42,847 bases of DNA from Bacteroidota bacterium (GCA_003175935.1 PSRI01000131.1:1-42847), one strand, 5' to 3'. Positions 25,863 to 34,820 are shown, counted from the stretch's first letter. The notes: generated from the letters alone by a model not told the origin. Numbers and translations are program-made.

Positions 25863-26384
25863 TTAAATACTTCTTACGGATCCGTCTAAGGCCCATTGTG
25901 AATTTAATCGAAGAACTTTTTCAATAACATCCCTAACACAGCCTTCTCCTCCTTTAAATGGCGAAATATAAGCGGAAATTTCTTTCACATCATTAACAGC
26001 ATCAGACGGGCAGCAGGCCAGTCCCGCGAACTGCATCACCGTTATATCAGGAATATCGTCACCCATATACAAAATTTCTTCTTTTTGCAATTGATGTTGA
26101 TTCATATAAAATTCGAGCCTCGCTTTTTTATCGGACTCTCTTTGGAATACATCCCTGATGCCAAGATGACTTAAACGTGCAACGACAGCGTCTGAATAAG
26201 ATCCTGTGATAACTGCGATTTTATATCCGCTTTTTATAGCATACTGGAGTGCATATCCGTCTTTAATATTCATTCTCCGTACAAACTCCCCACCCGGCAA
26301 AATTAACAGGCTGCCATCCGAAAGGACGCCATCTACATCAAACACAAAACATTTTATATTCTTAAATTTTTCGAGAACGTTCAC
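25863..26384 (-). CDS. HAD-superfamily phosphatase, KdsC-like (3-deoxy-D-manno-octulosonate 8-phosphate phosphatase)
   Basis: A 173-residue cap-less HAD phosphatase of the KdsC type, which releases phosphate from KDO-8-phosphate in LPS core synthesis. Motif I is FVFDVDGVLSDG (nucleophile Asp16, acid/base Asp18), motif II is the Thr in AVITGSYSDAV, and motif IV is MGDDIPDI. SDAVNDVKEISAYISPFKGGEGCVRDVIEKVL is the usual KdsC C-terminal part with the G-G-x-G-x-x-R-E/D tail. The start is GTG at 26384, since no ATG precedes the first motif and the residues after it (NVLEKFKNIKC) match the family. It heads the KdsC-UbiA-maf operon. KdsA and KdsB are not in the window, so the substrate is inferred from family. 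Confidence 0.88.
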   Translation of the reverse strand: MNVLEKFKNIKCFVFDVDGVLSDGSLLILPGGEFVRRMNIKDGYALQYAIKSGYKIAVITGSYSDAVVARLSHLGIRDVFQRESDKKARLEFYMNQHQLQKEEILYMGDDIPDITVMQFAGLACCPSDAVNDVKEISAYISPFKGGEGCVRDVIEKVLRLNSQWALDGSVRSI

Positions 26385-26636
26385 GAGTTTAGTTTGATAA
26401 GTTCTACAAATGAGTGTTAGTTTTTGGCTGACTCTTTTAACACCTCAGTATTCACAAACCTACTCTACAAAACGATCCTGTCAAAATCATTCAAAATTCT
26501 GGTCAAAAAATAAAGGTCAAAATGAAAATTATTTTTTTTGGAATTGGGAATTTCTTGCAAATGACATATGCAATTTATAATTTGTGGCGCCTTATCTATT
26601 TCTTCGATCTCCGTCTATCAAAACATCCAAATTACC

Positions 26637-27188
26637 ATGAGGTTTCTGAAAAGATTTGTGCTAATCCTTGTCTCTTTATTTGTTTTACTGTTATTGGTGT
26701 CATTTTTCCTTCCTTCGAAGGTGCATGTAGAGCGAAGTCTTCAAATTAATGCCCGACCCCAAACAGTTTTTGCTTATCTGAATAATGTTAAGACTTATGA
26801 TAAATGGATGCCCTGGAATCAAATGGATCCAAACTGGAAAGTGGTATATGGCTCGAAAACAGAAGGCAAAGGTGCATGGTTTAGTTGGGAAAGCGAATAT
26901 GGTGAAGTTGGTTCGGGAAGACTTACGATTACTGAATGTATTCCTTATAATAAAGTAGAAGTTGATCTCTGGTTCCCTGAGCAACCTGAATTGAGGTATT
27001 GCTGGGCGCTGGAGCCAGCTGGCAAAGGAACTAAAGTTGTTTGGCACATGTTTGCGAATCTGGGTAATAGTCCGCTGGATAGGTATATAGGACTGTTTAG
27101 CAACATTGTGATGGGAAAACATTTTAATCAGGGTCTTGGTAACCTTAAAAAATTATCTGAAGCAAATACTGCTGTCATTAATGAATAA
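26637..27188 (+). CDS. SRPBCC (START-like / polyketide cyclase) family protein with N-terminal membrane anchor
   Basis: A 183-residue protein with a single N-terminal hydrophobic helix (RFLKRFVLILVSLFVLLLLVS) and then a START/Bet v1-type ligand-binding fold. The SRPBCC signature opens with VHVERSLQINARPQTVFAYL, followed by KTYDKWMPWN and later GKGTKVVWHMFANLG. The family binds hydrophobic ligands in a deep cavity; the ligand here is unknown. The helix would hold the domain at the outer face of the inner membrane or act as an uncleaved signal. I chose the ATG at 26637, which opens the helix; a longer frame to 26568 adds 23 residues with no family match. A TTG...TATAATTTG pair (26555-26584) may be the promoter. 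A strong terminator follows at 27277-27307. Confidence 0.85.
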   Translation: MRFLKRFVLILVSLFVLLLLVSFFLPSKVHVERSLQINARPQTVFAYLNNVKTYDKWMPWNQMDPNWKVVYGSKTEGKGAWFSWESEYGEVGSGRLTITECIPYNKVEVDLWFPEQPELRYCWALEPAGKGTKVVWHMFANLGNSPLDRYIGLFSNIVMGKHFNQGLGNLKKLSEANTAVINE

Positions 27189-27276
27189 AAGCAATTGCCC
27201 CCATCCCTAATCCTTTCGACCCATTAAATGAGTGATTACACTTGCCTTAGCCCTAAAACGAGGTAGGTTGACACGG

Positions 27277-27307
27277 AGCCCTGTCGTTCGCAACGGCGGG
27301 GCTTTTT
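27277..27307 (+). terminator. Intrinsic terminator after the SRPBCC gene
   Basis: A 12-bp stem with two G-U pairs runs from AGCCCTGTCGTT (27277-27288) to AACGGCGGGGCT (27292-27303), closes on a CGC loop and is followed by a five-T run. It reaches the stop region of the convergent DUF2520 gene. Confidence 0.85.
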
Positions 27308-28085
27308 AATAGGAATTGGGATTGCTTTTATAAAAATCGTGAATGCTTTCCGATATCTGATTATATATCCTCCTTAGCACGGGGTAAGGTTTGAGAAGTT
27401 TACTGTGTTTTCGCATCGTTGGTACATCGTTTCTAATGGCTGGACCTGTTTGTAAAGTTTTGGGTGAATAATCAGTAACCCGGGATGCGGTTTCTAATAT
27501 CAGTGGATGAAGCAGATTGAAATCTACTTTCTCAGCTTCGCAGAATTCTTCGGCGAGCGCATATAAATGATTCGCAAAATTTGAAGAAATGACAGCTGCT
27601 ACATGAAGTTTTAATCTTTGTAAATCATCAGCGTGTTCAACTCTGTCGGAGATCGTGTGGGCAAATGTTTGGATCTGAAGCAGACTTTCCGGGTTATTTC
27701 CGTCAATGAGAAAAGGAATTTCGGGCAATATTTCGGTATTTGCTCTAAGACTTTGCAAGGGATACAACACGCCGTAATTCGTAGATACTTTTTTGAAGAC
27801 AGATTTGGAAACGGAGCCAGCTGTGTGAACAGCCAGACTATGAAAGAGGCTAATTTTTTCATGAATGCCTTCAAGTGCGAAATCTGATAGGGCAAACAAA
27901 TAAAGCTCGCCACCGGCATGCACATTATTAAAATCATTGGTTACCTCACAAAACAATATATCCCCCAGCGTTCTTGCATGAGCTAAATTCGGGCTCATCA
28001 CCTGCAAAATCTCATGACCAGCAGCCAGGATTTTCTTTCCAAGGACTGTCGCAACATTTCCAGACCCAATTATTACAACCTTCAT
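27306..28085 (-). CDS. Rossmann-fold protein with DUF2520 domain (probable NAD(P)-dependent oxidoreductase)
   Basis: A 259-residue cytoplasmic protein with an N-terminal dinucleotide-binding domain (MKVVIIGSGNVATVLGKKI, a G-x-G-x-x-A-like loop). Then comes VHTAGSVSKSVFK with GVLYPLQSL, a conserved block of the family, and a helical DUF2520 dimerisation domain (residues about 130-255; LKLHVAAVISSNFANHLYALAEEFC). The build is that of ProC/F420-NADP-type reductases, and it is often annotated as F420-dependent NADP oxidoreductase-like, though the substrate is unknown. The start is the ATG at 28085; the TTG one codon upstream is not used in this model. In other Bacteroidota genomes this gene is often near the KdsC-UbiA-maf genes, as here, but the SRPBCC gene intervenes on the opposite strand. 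Confidence 0.88.
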   Translation of the reverse strand: MKVVIIGSGNVATVLGKKILAAGHEILQVMSPNLAHARTLGDILFCEVTNDFNNVHAGGELYLFALSDFALEGIHEKISLFHSLAVHTAGSVSKSVFKKVSTNYGVLYPLQSLRANTEILPEIPFLIDGNNPESLLQIQTFAHTISDRVEHADDLQRLKLHVAAVISSNFANHLYALAEEFCEAEKVDFNLLHPLILETASRVTDYSPKTLQTGPAIRNDVPTMRKHSKLLKPYPVLRRIYNQISESIHDFYKSNPNSY

Positions 28086-28088
28086 CAA

Positions 28089-28395
28089 AAGGAATTTACT
28101 ATATGAATTTGGAGATTATTATCTTAAAAAAAGCATGAAAATCCACCGCCAGATACGGACGTGGATGCAATAGTTTAAGCTTCCGTTAAGCTCAAGAATC
28201 AATTACCCAACTTTCATTTTTTTTTGTTTGTTCGCCCTTTAATTTAATATTGCAACCTACGATTTGATGGAAAATGAACGGTAAATAAGTCAAAGTACAC
28301 TTATTTTCAAAGGATTGAATAAAATAATTTGCCATCATACGCTAGTGCTTACTACCGACAACACACAATTATTAACCTGTTGAGAGCAGAAAAAC
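28089..28395. other. Intergenic region upstream of topA (307 bp), no gene seen
   Basis: This gap separates the starts of the DUF2520 gene (minus) and topA (plus). It holds a candidate topA promoter (28224-28252) and a short AGCTT-CCGTT-AAGCT hairpin at about 28180-28195. No frame longer than about a dozen codons looks coding, and I see no RNA gene. Confidence 0.6.
28224..28252 (+). promoter_or_regulatory. Candidate topA promoter
   Basis: A TTG at 28224-28226 and TAATATTG at 28245-28252 are 18 bp apart. The -7 box differs from TAnnTTTG at one base. The leader would be about 140 bases, long for this group, so a closer promoter is possible. Confidence 0.3.
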
Positions 28396-30741
28396 ATGGC
28401 TAAAAATTTACTAATAGTAGAGTCTCCGGCAAAGGCCAAAACTATTGAAAAGATCCTGGGCGATGACTTTGAAGTAAAGAGTTGTTACGGGCATATCCGT
28501 GACCTGGAGAAGGTGGACATGGGAATAGACATTAATAATAATTATAAGCCCAGCTATATAGTTCCCGAAGAAAAACAGAAAGTTGTAAAAGAACTTAAAT
28601 CGCTTGCTAAAAAATCTGACGAAGTATGGCTGGCAACGGATGAGGACCGCGAAGGAGAAGCGATTAGCTGGCATTTATGCGAGGTCCTTGGTTTGGATCC
28701 TAAAACTACCAAGCGAATTGTTTTTCATGAGATCACTAAACCCGCCATACAGTCTGCTGTAAAATCTCCGCGCACTGTAGATATGAACCTGGTAAATGCT
28801 CAGCAGGCCCGAAGGATTCTGGATCGTATTGTGGGTTTTGAGTTATCGCCCGTGCTCTGGCGTAAAATGAGCATGCGTAATAATTTAAGCGCAGGAAGAG
28901 TACAAAGTGTTGCGGTAAGATTGATTGCCGAACGCGAAAGAGAAATAAATGCATTTACTCCGGCAAGTACATTTAAAGTTGAAGCCTGGTTTAGTGCAAA
29001 AGATTCAAATAAGAAATCAGTAACATTTAAGGCGGAAGGAAATAAATATCCTAATGCTAAGGGAGCTGAAGCTTTTTTAAATAGTTGCATAAATGCAAAA
29101 TATAAAGTAAGGGATGTTCAGGTAAAGCCCGCCCGCAAATCTCCGGCTGCACCATTTACAACTTCCACCCTGCAACAGGAAGCTTCCAGAAAACTGGGAT
29201 ATTCCGTTAGTCGCACCATGGTTCTCGCTCAAAAATTATATGAAAATGGTAATATCACTTACATGCGTACCGATAGCGTGAATTTGAGTGATACGGCTAT
29301 GACGGACATTACTAAGAAGATCACTTCTCAGTATGGCAAAGAATATGTTGAAGTAAGAAAGTACAAAAACAAAAACGAATCAGCTCAGGAAGCCCACGAA
29401 GCTATTCGCCCAACAGCGATGGAGAGACTTACGGTTGAAGATGCTGATTGCAGAAAATTGTACGAACTGATTTGGAAGAGAACAATGGCGAGCCAGATGG
29501 CCGATGCAGAACTCGAAAAGACAATTGCGAAAATTAATATTTCTACAAACAACGAAGATCTTACTGCGCAGGGTGAGGTTTTGAAATTTGAAGGATTTTT
29601 AAAGGTTTATCGCGAAGACAGGGATGAAGAAGATCTTGCAGAAGATGATACAGATGAATCTATGTTGCCTCCACTGGAAGTTGGACAAATTCTTGACTTC
29701 AAAGAAATGAAAGCAACTGAAAGATTTAGCAGGCCTGCTCCCAGATTTACCGAAGCTTCTCTTGTGAAAAAACTGGAAGAATTAGGTATCGGTCGACCAT
29801 CTACTTATGCTCCTACAATATCTACTATTTTGAAAAGAGGCTATGTTGAAAAGAGAGATAAAGAAGGTGTGAAAAGAGATTTTAGAATATTGGTCCTCAA
29901 ATCAAATAAAATATCATCTGAAACAAGCCAGGAAACCACTGGTGCAGAAAAATCAAAATTGTTTCCAACGGATCTCGGACTGGTGGTCACAGATTTCCTG
30001 AAGCAATATTTTGATGACATTATGGACTATGGTTTCACTGCAAGAATTGAAGAAGAGTTTGATGAAGTGGCGCAGGGAAAGATGAAGTGGAATAAAATGA
30101 TTGATGATTTTTACAGTCCGTTTAAGAAAGACGTCGATAACACAATTGAAACGGCAGAAAGAATAAGTGGCGAAAGGGAATTAGGGACTGATGCTGCAAG
30201 TGGTAAACCTGTAATTGCGCGGATGGGGCGTTATGGTCCAATGGTTCAAATTGGAAGCCAGGATGACGAAGAAAAACCACGTTTTGCAAAGTTGAAACCA
30301 ACTCAAAGTATTGAAACGATTTCATTGGAAGAAGCGATGGATCTTTTCAGGCTACCACGTAATCTCGGACAATTTGAAGGGCATGATGTAACTGTTAGTA
30401 TTGGCAGATTCGGGCCATATATTGCACACGACAAAAAGTTTTATTCACTGGCAAAGGAATTGGATCCTTATAGTATAACCCTGGAAGAAGCAATTCCTAT
30501 TGTGGTTGAAAAAAGAGCAGCGAAAGAACAGAGAACCATTAAGGTTTTTGAAAAGGAAAAAATTCAGGTGTTAAGAGGCCCCTATGGCCCGTACATTAAG
30601 CAGGGGCTTCGCAATTATAAACTCACGAAAGAGCAACAGGAACGCTCAGCTGAAATTACTCTGGAAGAAGCGAAAGCAATCATCGAAGAATTAAAAGCAA
30701 ATCCGCCCAAAAAAAGTTTCAGAAAGAAAAAAGCTAGCTAG
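28396..30741 (+). CDS. topA: DNA topoisomerase I (type IA)
   Basis: Relaxes negatively supercoiled DNA by passing one strand through a transient break, with a 5'-phosphotyrosine link. It has 781 residues. The Toprim domain opens with LLIVESPAKAKTIEKIL and holds the Mg2+ residues in ATDEDREGEAISWHL. The active-site Tyr is in NITYMRTDSVNL (Tyr289), and ESAQEAHEAIRPT and LGIGRPSTYAPTISTI complete the core. After about residue 600 come three C-terminal repeats (GRYGPMVQIG, GRFGPYIAHDKKFYSL, GPYGPYIKQGLRNYKL) in place of cysteine zinc fingers, the form usual in Bacteroidota. A basic tail (KKSFRKKKAS) probably aids DNA binding. The ATG at 28396 gives the standard start. It is a single-gene transcript ending in a very strong hairpin. 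Confidence 0.97.
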   Translation: MAKNLLIVESPAKAKTIEKILGDDFEVKSCYGHIRDLEKVDMGIDINNNYKPSYIVPEEKQKVVKELKSLAKKSDEVWLATDEDREGEAISWHLCEVLGLDPKTTKRIVFHEITKPAIQSAVKSPRTVDMNLVNAQQARRILDRIVGFELSPVLWRKMSMRNNLSAGRVQSVAVRLIAEREREINAFTPASTFKVEAWFSAKDSNKKSVTFKAEGNKYPNAKGAEAFLNSCINAKYKVRDVQVKPARKSPAAPFTTSTLQQEASRKLGYSVSRTMVLAQKLYENGNITYMRTDSVNLSDTAMTDITKKITSQYGKEYVEVRKYKNKNESAQEAHEAIRPTAMERLTVEDADCRKLYELIWKRTMASQMADAELEKTIAKINISTNNEDLTAQGEVLKFEGFLKVYREDRDEEDLAEDDTDESMLPPLEVGQILDFKEMKATERFSRPAPRFTEASLVKKLEELGIGRPSTYAPTISTILKRGYVEKRDKEGVKRDFRILVLKSNKISSETSQETTGAEKSKLFPTDLGLVVTDFLKQYFDDIMDYGFTARIEEEFDEVAQGKMKWNKMIDDFYSPFKKDVDNTIETAERISGERELGTDAASGKPVIARMGRYGPMVQIGSQDDEEKPRFAKLKPTQSIETISLEEAMDLFRLPRNLGQFEGHDVTVSIGRFGPYIAHDKKFYSLAKELDPYSITLEEAIPIVVEKRAAKEQRTIKVFEKEKIQVLRGPYGPYIKQGLRNYKLTKEQQERSAEITLEEAKAIIEELKANPPKKSFRKKKAS

Positions 30742-30787
30742 TTATGTTGATTTAATTCTACATTCTCAAACCTTATACAACCTCTAT

Positions 30788-30827
30788 TGCGCCTGTAATT
30801 GCTTCAAATTACAGGCGCATGTTTTTT
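30788..30827 (+). terminator. Intrinsic terminator after topA
   Basis: A perfect 13-bp stem, TGCGCCTGTAATT (30788-30800) with AATTACAGGCGCA (30807-30819), has loop GCTTCA. TG and a six-T run follow. It lies 46 bp past the topA stop. Confidence 0.92.
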
Positions 30828-30965
30828 GCAGTATTAACAATTTTAAAGTGTTTGTGGATAAAATGAATTCCGGGCGTAACGAACTTCACCCGATATTTAT
30901 TTTCAGAAGCCCTTAACAATATTTTGAACTATTCGTACGTCTATTTAATAATCAGACCCTTTTAA

Positions 30966-31838
30966 ATGGAAGAGACACGAGAAATATCAGCCCTACTGCA
31001 TCTCATAGATGACCCGGACGCTGAAGTCTATACAACGGTAAGTGACCGCATTGTAACTTATGGGAAACCTATCATTCCTAACCTCGAAAATCTTTGGGAA
31101 AATACCCCAAATGAAGAGATACAGGAAAGAATAGAGTTGCTGATCCATCGTTTACATTTCCAGGATTTGCAGGCTGATTTTACCACTTATGCAAAAAAAG
31201 ATTACCAGGATCTTTTGGAAGGTGCCCTTCTTGTTTCGCAGTATCAATTTCCCGACCTGATGACTTCAACTGTGACCCAGGAAATGGAAAAAATCAGGAG
31301 AAATATCTGGCTTGAATTAAATAGCTATCTTACCGCCCTTGAGCAGGTAAATGTGGTGAATCGAATATTATTTGCCTATTATAAATTCAAAGGAGTTGAG
31401 GTTTCGTACCAGTATCCGGAAGAATTTTTATTGAATAAAGTGTTGGAGACGCATCGTGGTAACTCCATCACTAACGGAATCATGTACCAGCTTTTATGCC
31501 AGATGCTTGATATTCCGGTGCAAATGATTAATATTCCCCGTCAGTATATCCTTGCATATTTCGACACTTCGCACGAGTATTTCAGTGGAGAAAAATCGAA
31601 CCCTAATAAGATCCATTTTTATATTGACCCTATGAATGGGCAGATTTATACTCAAAAAGATGTAGAAAATTATTTCAGCAGGATATCGGTACCCCCCACT
31701 CCATCTTATTTTAAGCCGCTTTCCCACAAAAGAATGCTTCAGCATTTGCTGGAAGAATTTTCGAAATGCTTCGACGATGAAAAGAATCGTTACAAGCAAA
31801 ATGAACTCATTACTCTTTCAGACATTATTTCAGAATAA
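30966..31838 (+). CDS. SirB1-like transglutaminase-fold family protein
   Basis: A 290-residue cytoplasmic protein. The first part (about 1-110) is helical, with ALLHLIDDPDAEVYTTVSDRIVTYG, a HEAT-like or SirB1 N-terminal layout. It then matches the SirB1 transglutaminase-like core: FLLNKVLETHRGNSITNGIMYQLLCQMLDIPVQMINIPRQYILAYF and later FYIDPMNGQIYTQKDVENYF. In the SirB1 group the transglutaminase Cys is usually lost, and here the usual His of the P-G-H-F block is Gln (PRQYILAYF), so catalysis is unlikely and a binding role is more probable. The function of the family is unclear. A TTTG at about 30918 lies 19 bp before a TA-rich box, a weak promoter candidate. The gene ends 20 bp before a probable terminator. 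Confidence 0.8.
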   Translation: MEETREISALLHLIDDPDAEVYTTVSDRIVTYGKPIIPNLENLWENTPNEEIQERIELLIHRLHFQDLQADFTTYAKKDYQDLLEGALLVSQYQFPDLMTSTVTQEMEKIRRNIWLELNSYLTALEQVNVVNRILFAYYKFKGVEVSYQYPEEFLLNKVLETHRGNSITNGIMYQLLCQMLDIPVQMINIPRQYILAYFDTSHEYFSGEKSNPNKIHFYIDPMNGQIYTQKDVENYFSRISVPPTPSYFKPLSHKRMLQHLLEEFSKCFDDEKNRYKQNELITLSDIISE

Positions 31839-31857
31839 TCCTGTTTAAGAAAAGAAT

Positions 31858-31891
31858 AGATGCGTTGACGAACTTTTGAAACGCATTTTTG
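31858..31891 (+). terminator. Probable intrinsic terminator after the SirB1-like gene
   Basis: ATGCGTT (31860-31866) pairs with AACGCAT (31880-31886), extended by a G-U and an A-T pair to 9 bp. The loop is 13 bases and TTTTTGTTTG follows. Confidence 0.6.
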
Positions 31892-31910
31892 TTTGTTTTG
31901 AAAATTATTT

Positions 31911-31926
31911 GACCTTTGAAAGGGTC
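31911..31926 (+). promoter_or_regulatory. Imperfect inverted repeat upstream of dps
   Basis: GACCTTTGAAAGGGTC reads nearly the same on both strands and sits 30 bp before the dps start, where an operator for a stress regulator could be. It does not match the PerR box (TTATAATnATTATAA) that I know, so no regulator is proposed. Confidence 0.25.
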
Positions 31927-31956
31927 TTCAAATTTTCAATTCAAAACTATTTTGTC

Positions 31957-32427
31957 ATGAAAGCTAACATTGGATTAACGGATAAGAATGCGCAAAAGAT
32001 CGCTTTGTTACTAAACAAACTGTTGGCGGATGAGCAGGTTCTATATGCCAAAACAAGAAATTACCATTGGAATTACGAGGGTGACAATTTTATGGAGATG
32101 CATAAATTTTCTGAAGGCCAGTATGAGGAACTGGCACAGTTGATAGATGATATTGCCGAAAGGGTTCGCTCCATTGGTCATTATGCCGAAGGCAGGTTAA
32201 AGGATTATCTTGCCCTCACACAACTAACAGAACCCGGGAATACAACTGACCAACAGAAGCAGGTAAAGAATCTGTTGGGCGATCACGAAACAATTATTAA
32301 AATGTTGCGGAACGATATTAAAACCGCAGATGAAGAATTGAACGACGCAGGAACTGCAGATTTTTTCACAGGCGTAATGGAGAAACATGAAAAAATTGCA
32401 TGGATGCTTCGTGCTTATTTAAAATAA
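31957..32427 (+). CDS. dps: Dps family ferritin-like DNA-protection protein
   Basis: A 156-residue protein of the Dps family, a 12-subunit shell that oxidises Fe2+ with peroxide and stores iron, protecting DNA in starvation or oxidative stress. The inter-subunit ferroxidase ligands appear in RNYHWNYEGDNFMEMHKFSEG and QLIDDIAERVRSIG: His37, His49, Glu53 (Asp in E. coli), Asp64 and Glu68 in the family spacing. The N-terminus is short and only mildly basic (MKANIGLTDKNAQK), so tight DNA binding like that of E. coli Dps is not assured. I chose the ATG at 31957; an earlier in-frame ATG at 31876 lies in the terminator and adds 27 residues foreign to the family. The gene converges on the GH78 gene with 11 bp between the stops. 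Confidence 0.95.
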   Translation: MKANIGLTDKNAQKIALLLNKLLADEQVLYAKTRNYHWNYEGDNFMEMHKFSEGQYEELAQLIDDIAERVRSIGHYAEGRLKDYLALTQLTEPGNTTDQQKQVKNLLGDHETIIKMLRNDIKTADEELNDAGTADFFTGVMEKHEKIAWMLRAYLK

Positions 32428-32438
32428 TTCCCCAGAAT

Positions 32439-34820
32439 TTATAAATTCAAATTTTGCCGCCCGGGCTTTAGTGGGGTCGATTTCCCTTTCCAAATAAATT
32501 CTCCACTAACGCCTGCAGGCAAACTAACTTCTGCCTTTAGTCCGTTGCCAGATTTTTCCAAATTGACATCTACTGAACCCTTTGGATGAGGAACACTTCC
32601 CGAAATTTTGTTCAGGTTATCGAGATATGGTTCAATTCTCACTTTGGAAAATCCGGGAGATGCTGAATTGATTCCACATACTGTAGTCAGGAATTCATAC
32701 AAAGGCGATGCACTCCAGGCATGACAGTCGGAACGAACAGGTTCAGGATTTTCAGCAAAAGTGGTTAGCCCTCTTTTTATCATATCCTGCCAGGGTTCGA
32801 GCAGACCCAGGTACCTGTCTCCCATTTTCACTTTTTTCAATGCTTCAAATAAATAGAACTTAAAATAATAAGTGCATTGGGTGATCGATGTATCAGAAAG
32901 AATTTTCTCCATCAGTTCTTTTTGTTTTCCTTCAGGAATTGCATCAGTAAGAATGCCCATGATATTTGAATGCTGACTAAACTCATCTTTTGCATAGGTA
33001 TCAGCCAGCATTTTCTTTTTATCATCCCAGCAAAGATTTAAAGTTTTGCCAGTTAGGCTGATAGCCAGATTTGCATAATTAATGGCCAAATCATTTTTGC
33101 CAAAAGCTTTCATGAGTTGTGATGCTCTCTGCAATGTATAAGCGAATTGAAGCGTTATGAGAGTAGAACCACCTTTACTTGCGCCTGGCGGAACGCCACC
33201 GACCCTGATGCTATCTACCCATGGCCAGCTCCAATCGGCAAACTGCCACCATTGCAAGGGTCCTAACATGCCATTTGCAGCCAATCTTTGCTGGTACCAG
33301 TTCAATACTTTTTCAATGCCATCCAAATGTGATTTTACAAAGGCATCATCTTTTCTATTCATCCAATAATCATGTATCATGCAAACCCACCATAGGGAAA
33401 ATGTAGGTATTACCTGCAGATCACGGGAAGGATACCTGCTTTGCGTTAAACCGTCAGGAATAAAAGAATGAGATAAATCTTCGATTGCTTTTTTCATCAG
33501 GCGATCATCACCTCCAACATAAAGAGATATCATTGCCTGAATGCGTGTATCGCCAACATACTGCAACTGCTCATAATAAGGACAATCAAAGTAAGTATCA
33601 ACTGCACAGAGTCTGGCTGTTCTCCAACCCACACTCCAAATGCTATCAAGGTTTTTTTGACCTGAATTGAATATCGCTTTTTGTTCAAAAGGATACCCGG
33701 TGAAAATGCCATAAATATCATTAAGTGTAAGCGCGTCATTTTTGGTGTGAATCTCTAATTGCAAATAGCGAAAAGTTCTAAAGAAGAGAGGGCTATAATT
33801 GCGATTTGTTCCTCCATCGGCAACATATCGATCCTGGATACCGAATATTTTTTTATTTTCTATTTCATTCCTGTTTCCTTTATTCCTTGCGGAGTCTACT
33901 AAAGCTTCTGCATAGGTAAGTGTAATCTCTGCATCTTTTCCGCCACTGACTAACAGTACCGGATAAGCGTTTGTTTCATGGGCCTGATCCAGTAATATGG
34001 TAATGGTGCTATTGGCGGGGATAACAAATGGCGAATTCCCATTTAGAAAATTTCCGGAAGGTATCGAGCCTGATGATCTTCTTACTGACTGGAGCCTTTC
34101 AATTTTTTCTTCTGCCAGAGGAATAGTTCGTGGAACAAGTTGCCAGTTTCCGTCGGTTCCATAGGTCCTGCTTTTAGAAGGATACCAAAGTTGCGCAGCC
34201 CCCGACCATTTACTGTCATCGAAATCATTTTTTTCAAATCCCCATGAATATTTCTGCGCATCTACATTTTCTCCTTCGGCAGTTACAACATAAGTCTGCA
34301 TTTTATTTCTGTCGATTGGAAGAGCTGTATAGGCAGAATCGCGAATTACTTTCCAGGATTCGTTGGTATTAATTATTTCCTCGGCACTGGTATTTCCCTG
34401 AAGGATAAATGCAGTTTGAAAACTTATTTGGGAATATGGCCTGTATTCACCAAAATTCCAAACTGTAGATGCGATGGTATTTTTTCCCGCAACTAAAAAT
34501 GGGGAGATATCTATCGTTTCAAAATTCCAATTAGCAAGATCACTTCTCGCAGGTCCTGTTGCAACTGAATGTCCATTTACAAATAAGCGATACCGATTGT
34601 CTGCTGAGACATTTACAACAAAAGTTGCGGGCTTTGAATCCAGGTTGAAAGTTTTTCTGAAATGATAAACTCCAAACTGGGTGTCTGACTGCCGGTCTTT
34701 TGCGATCCATTTCGCATGCCAGAAACCATTTGCCCATTGGGGATTTAAGGAAGCAGTCTGGCAAAATAAGGAGGCTGGAAAAAGAATCACAAAAATTGAA
34801 AGTAATGCAGGCCGGCGCAT
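32439..34820 (-). CDS. Secreted GH78 alpha-L-rhamnosidase
   Basis: A 793-residue exported glycoside hydrolase that should remove terminal alpha-L-rhamnose from plant glycosides or polysaccharides. A signal peptide (about 1-20, ending in ASLFCQ) is followed by an N-terminal lectin-like beta-sandwich (KTFNLDSKPATFVVNVSADNRYRLFVNG). Another beta-domain includes ITLTYAEALVDSARNKGNRNE. The (alpha/alpha)6 catalytic barrel holds the key block DCPYYEQLQYVGDTRIQA (residues about 411-428, Glu417 as likely acid). QWWQFADWSWPWVDS, DCHAWSASPLYEFLTTVCG and a C-terminal beta-domain (EVSLPAGVSGEFIWKGK) follow. All family landmarks are present and the length is typical. The two Tat oxidoreductase genes lie just upstream on the same strand, separated by a terminator, suggesting a shared theme of glycoside breakdown. 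Confidence 0.93.
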   Translation of the reverse strand: MRRPALLSIFVILFPASLFCQTASLNPQWANGFWHAKWIAKDRQSDTQFGVYHFRKTFNLDSKPATFVVNVSADNRYRLFVNGHSVATGPARSDLANWNFETIDISPFLVAGKNTIASTVWNFGEYRPYSQISFQTAFILQGNTSAEEIINTNESWKVIRDSAYTALPIDRNKMQTYVVTAEGENVDAQKYSWGFEKNDFDDSKWSGAAQLWYPSKSRTYGTDGNWQLVPRTIPLAEEKIERLQSVRRSSGSIPSGNFLNGNSPFVIPANSTITILLDQAHETNAYPVLLVSGGKDAEITLTYAEALVDSARNKGNRNEIENKKIFGIQDRYVADGGTNRNYSPLFFRTFRYLQLEIHTKNDALTLNDIYGIFTGYPFEQKAIFNSGQKNLDSIWSVGWRTARLCAVDTYFDCPYYEQLQYVGDTRIQAMISLYVGGDDRLMKKAIEDLSHSFIPDGLTQSRYPSRDLQVIPTFSLWWVCMIHDYWMNRKDDAFVKSHLDGIEKVLNWYQQRLAANGMLGPLQWWQFADWSWPWVDSIRVGGVPPGASKGGSTLITLQFAYTLQRASQLMKAFGKNDLAINYANLAISLTGKTLNLCWDDKKKMLADTYAKDEFSQHSNIMGILTDAIPEGKQKELMEKILSDTSITQCTYYFKFYLFEALKKVKMGDRYLGLLEPWQDMIKRGLTTFAENPEPVRSDCHAWSASPLYEFLTTVCGINSASPGFSKVRIEPYLDNLNKISGSVPHPKGSVDVNLEKSGNGLKAEVSLPAGVSGEFIWKGKSTPLKPGRQNLNL

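Noticed and set aside
28134-28172. A 12-codon basic frame (MKIHRQIRTWMQ) upstream of topA
   Set aside because: It is too short, has no conserved context and lies in AT-rich DNA where such frames are expected.
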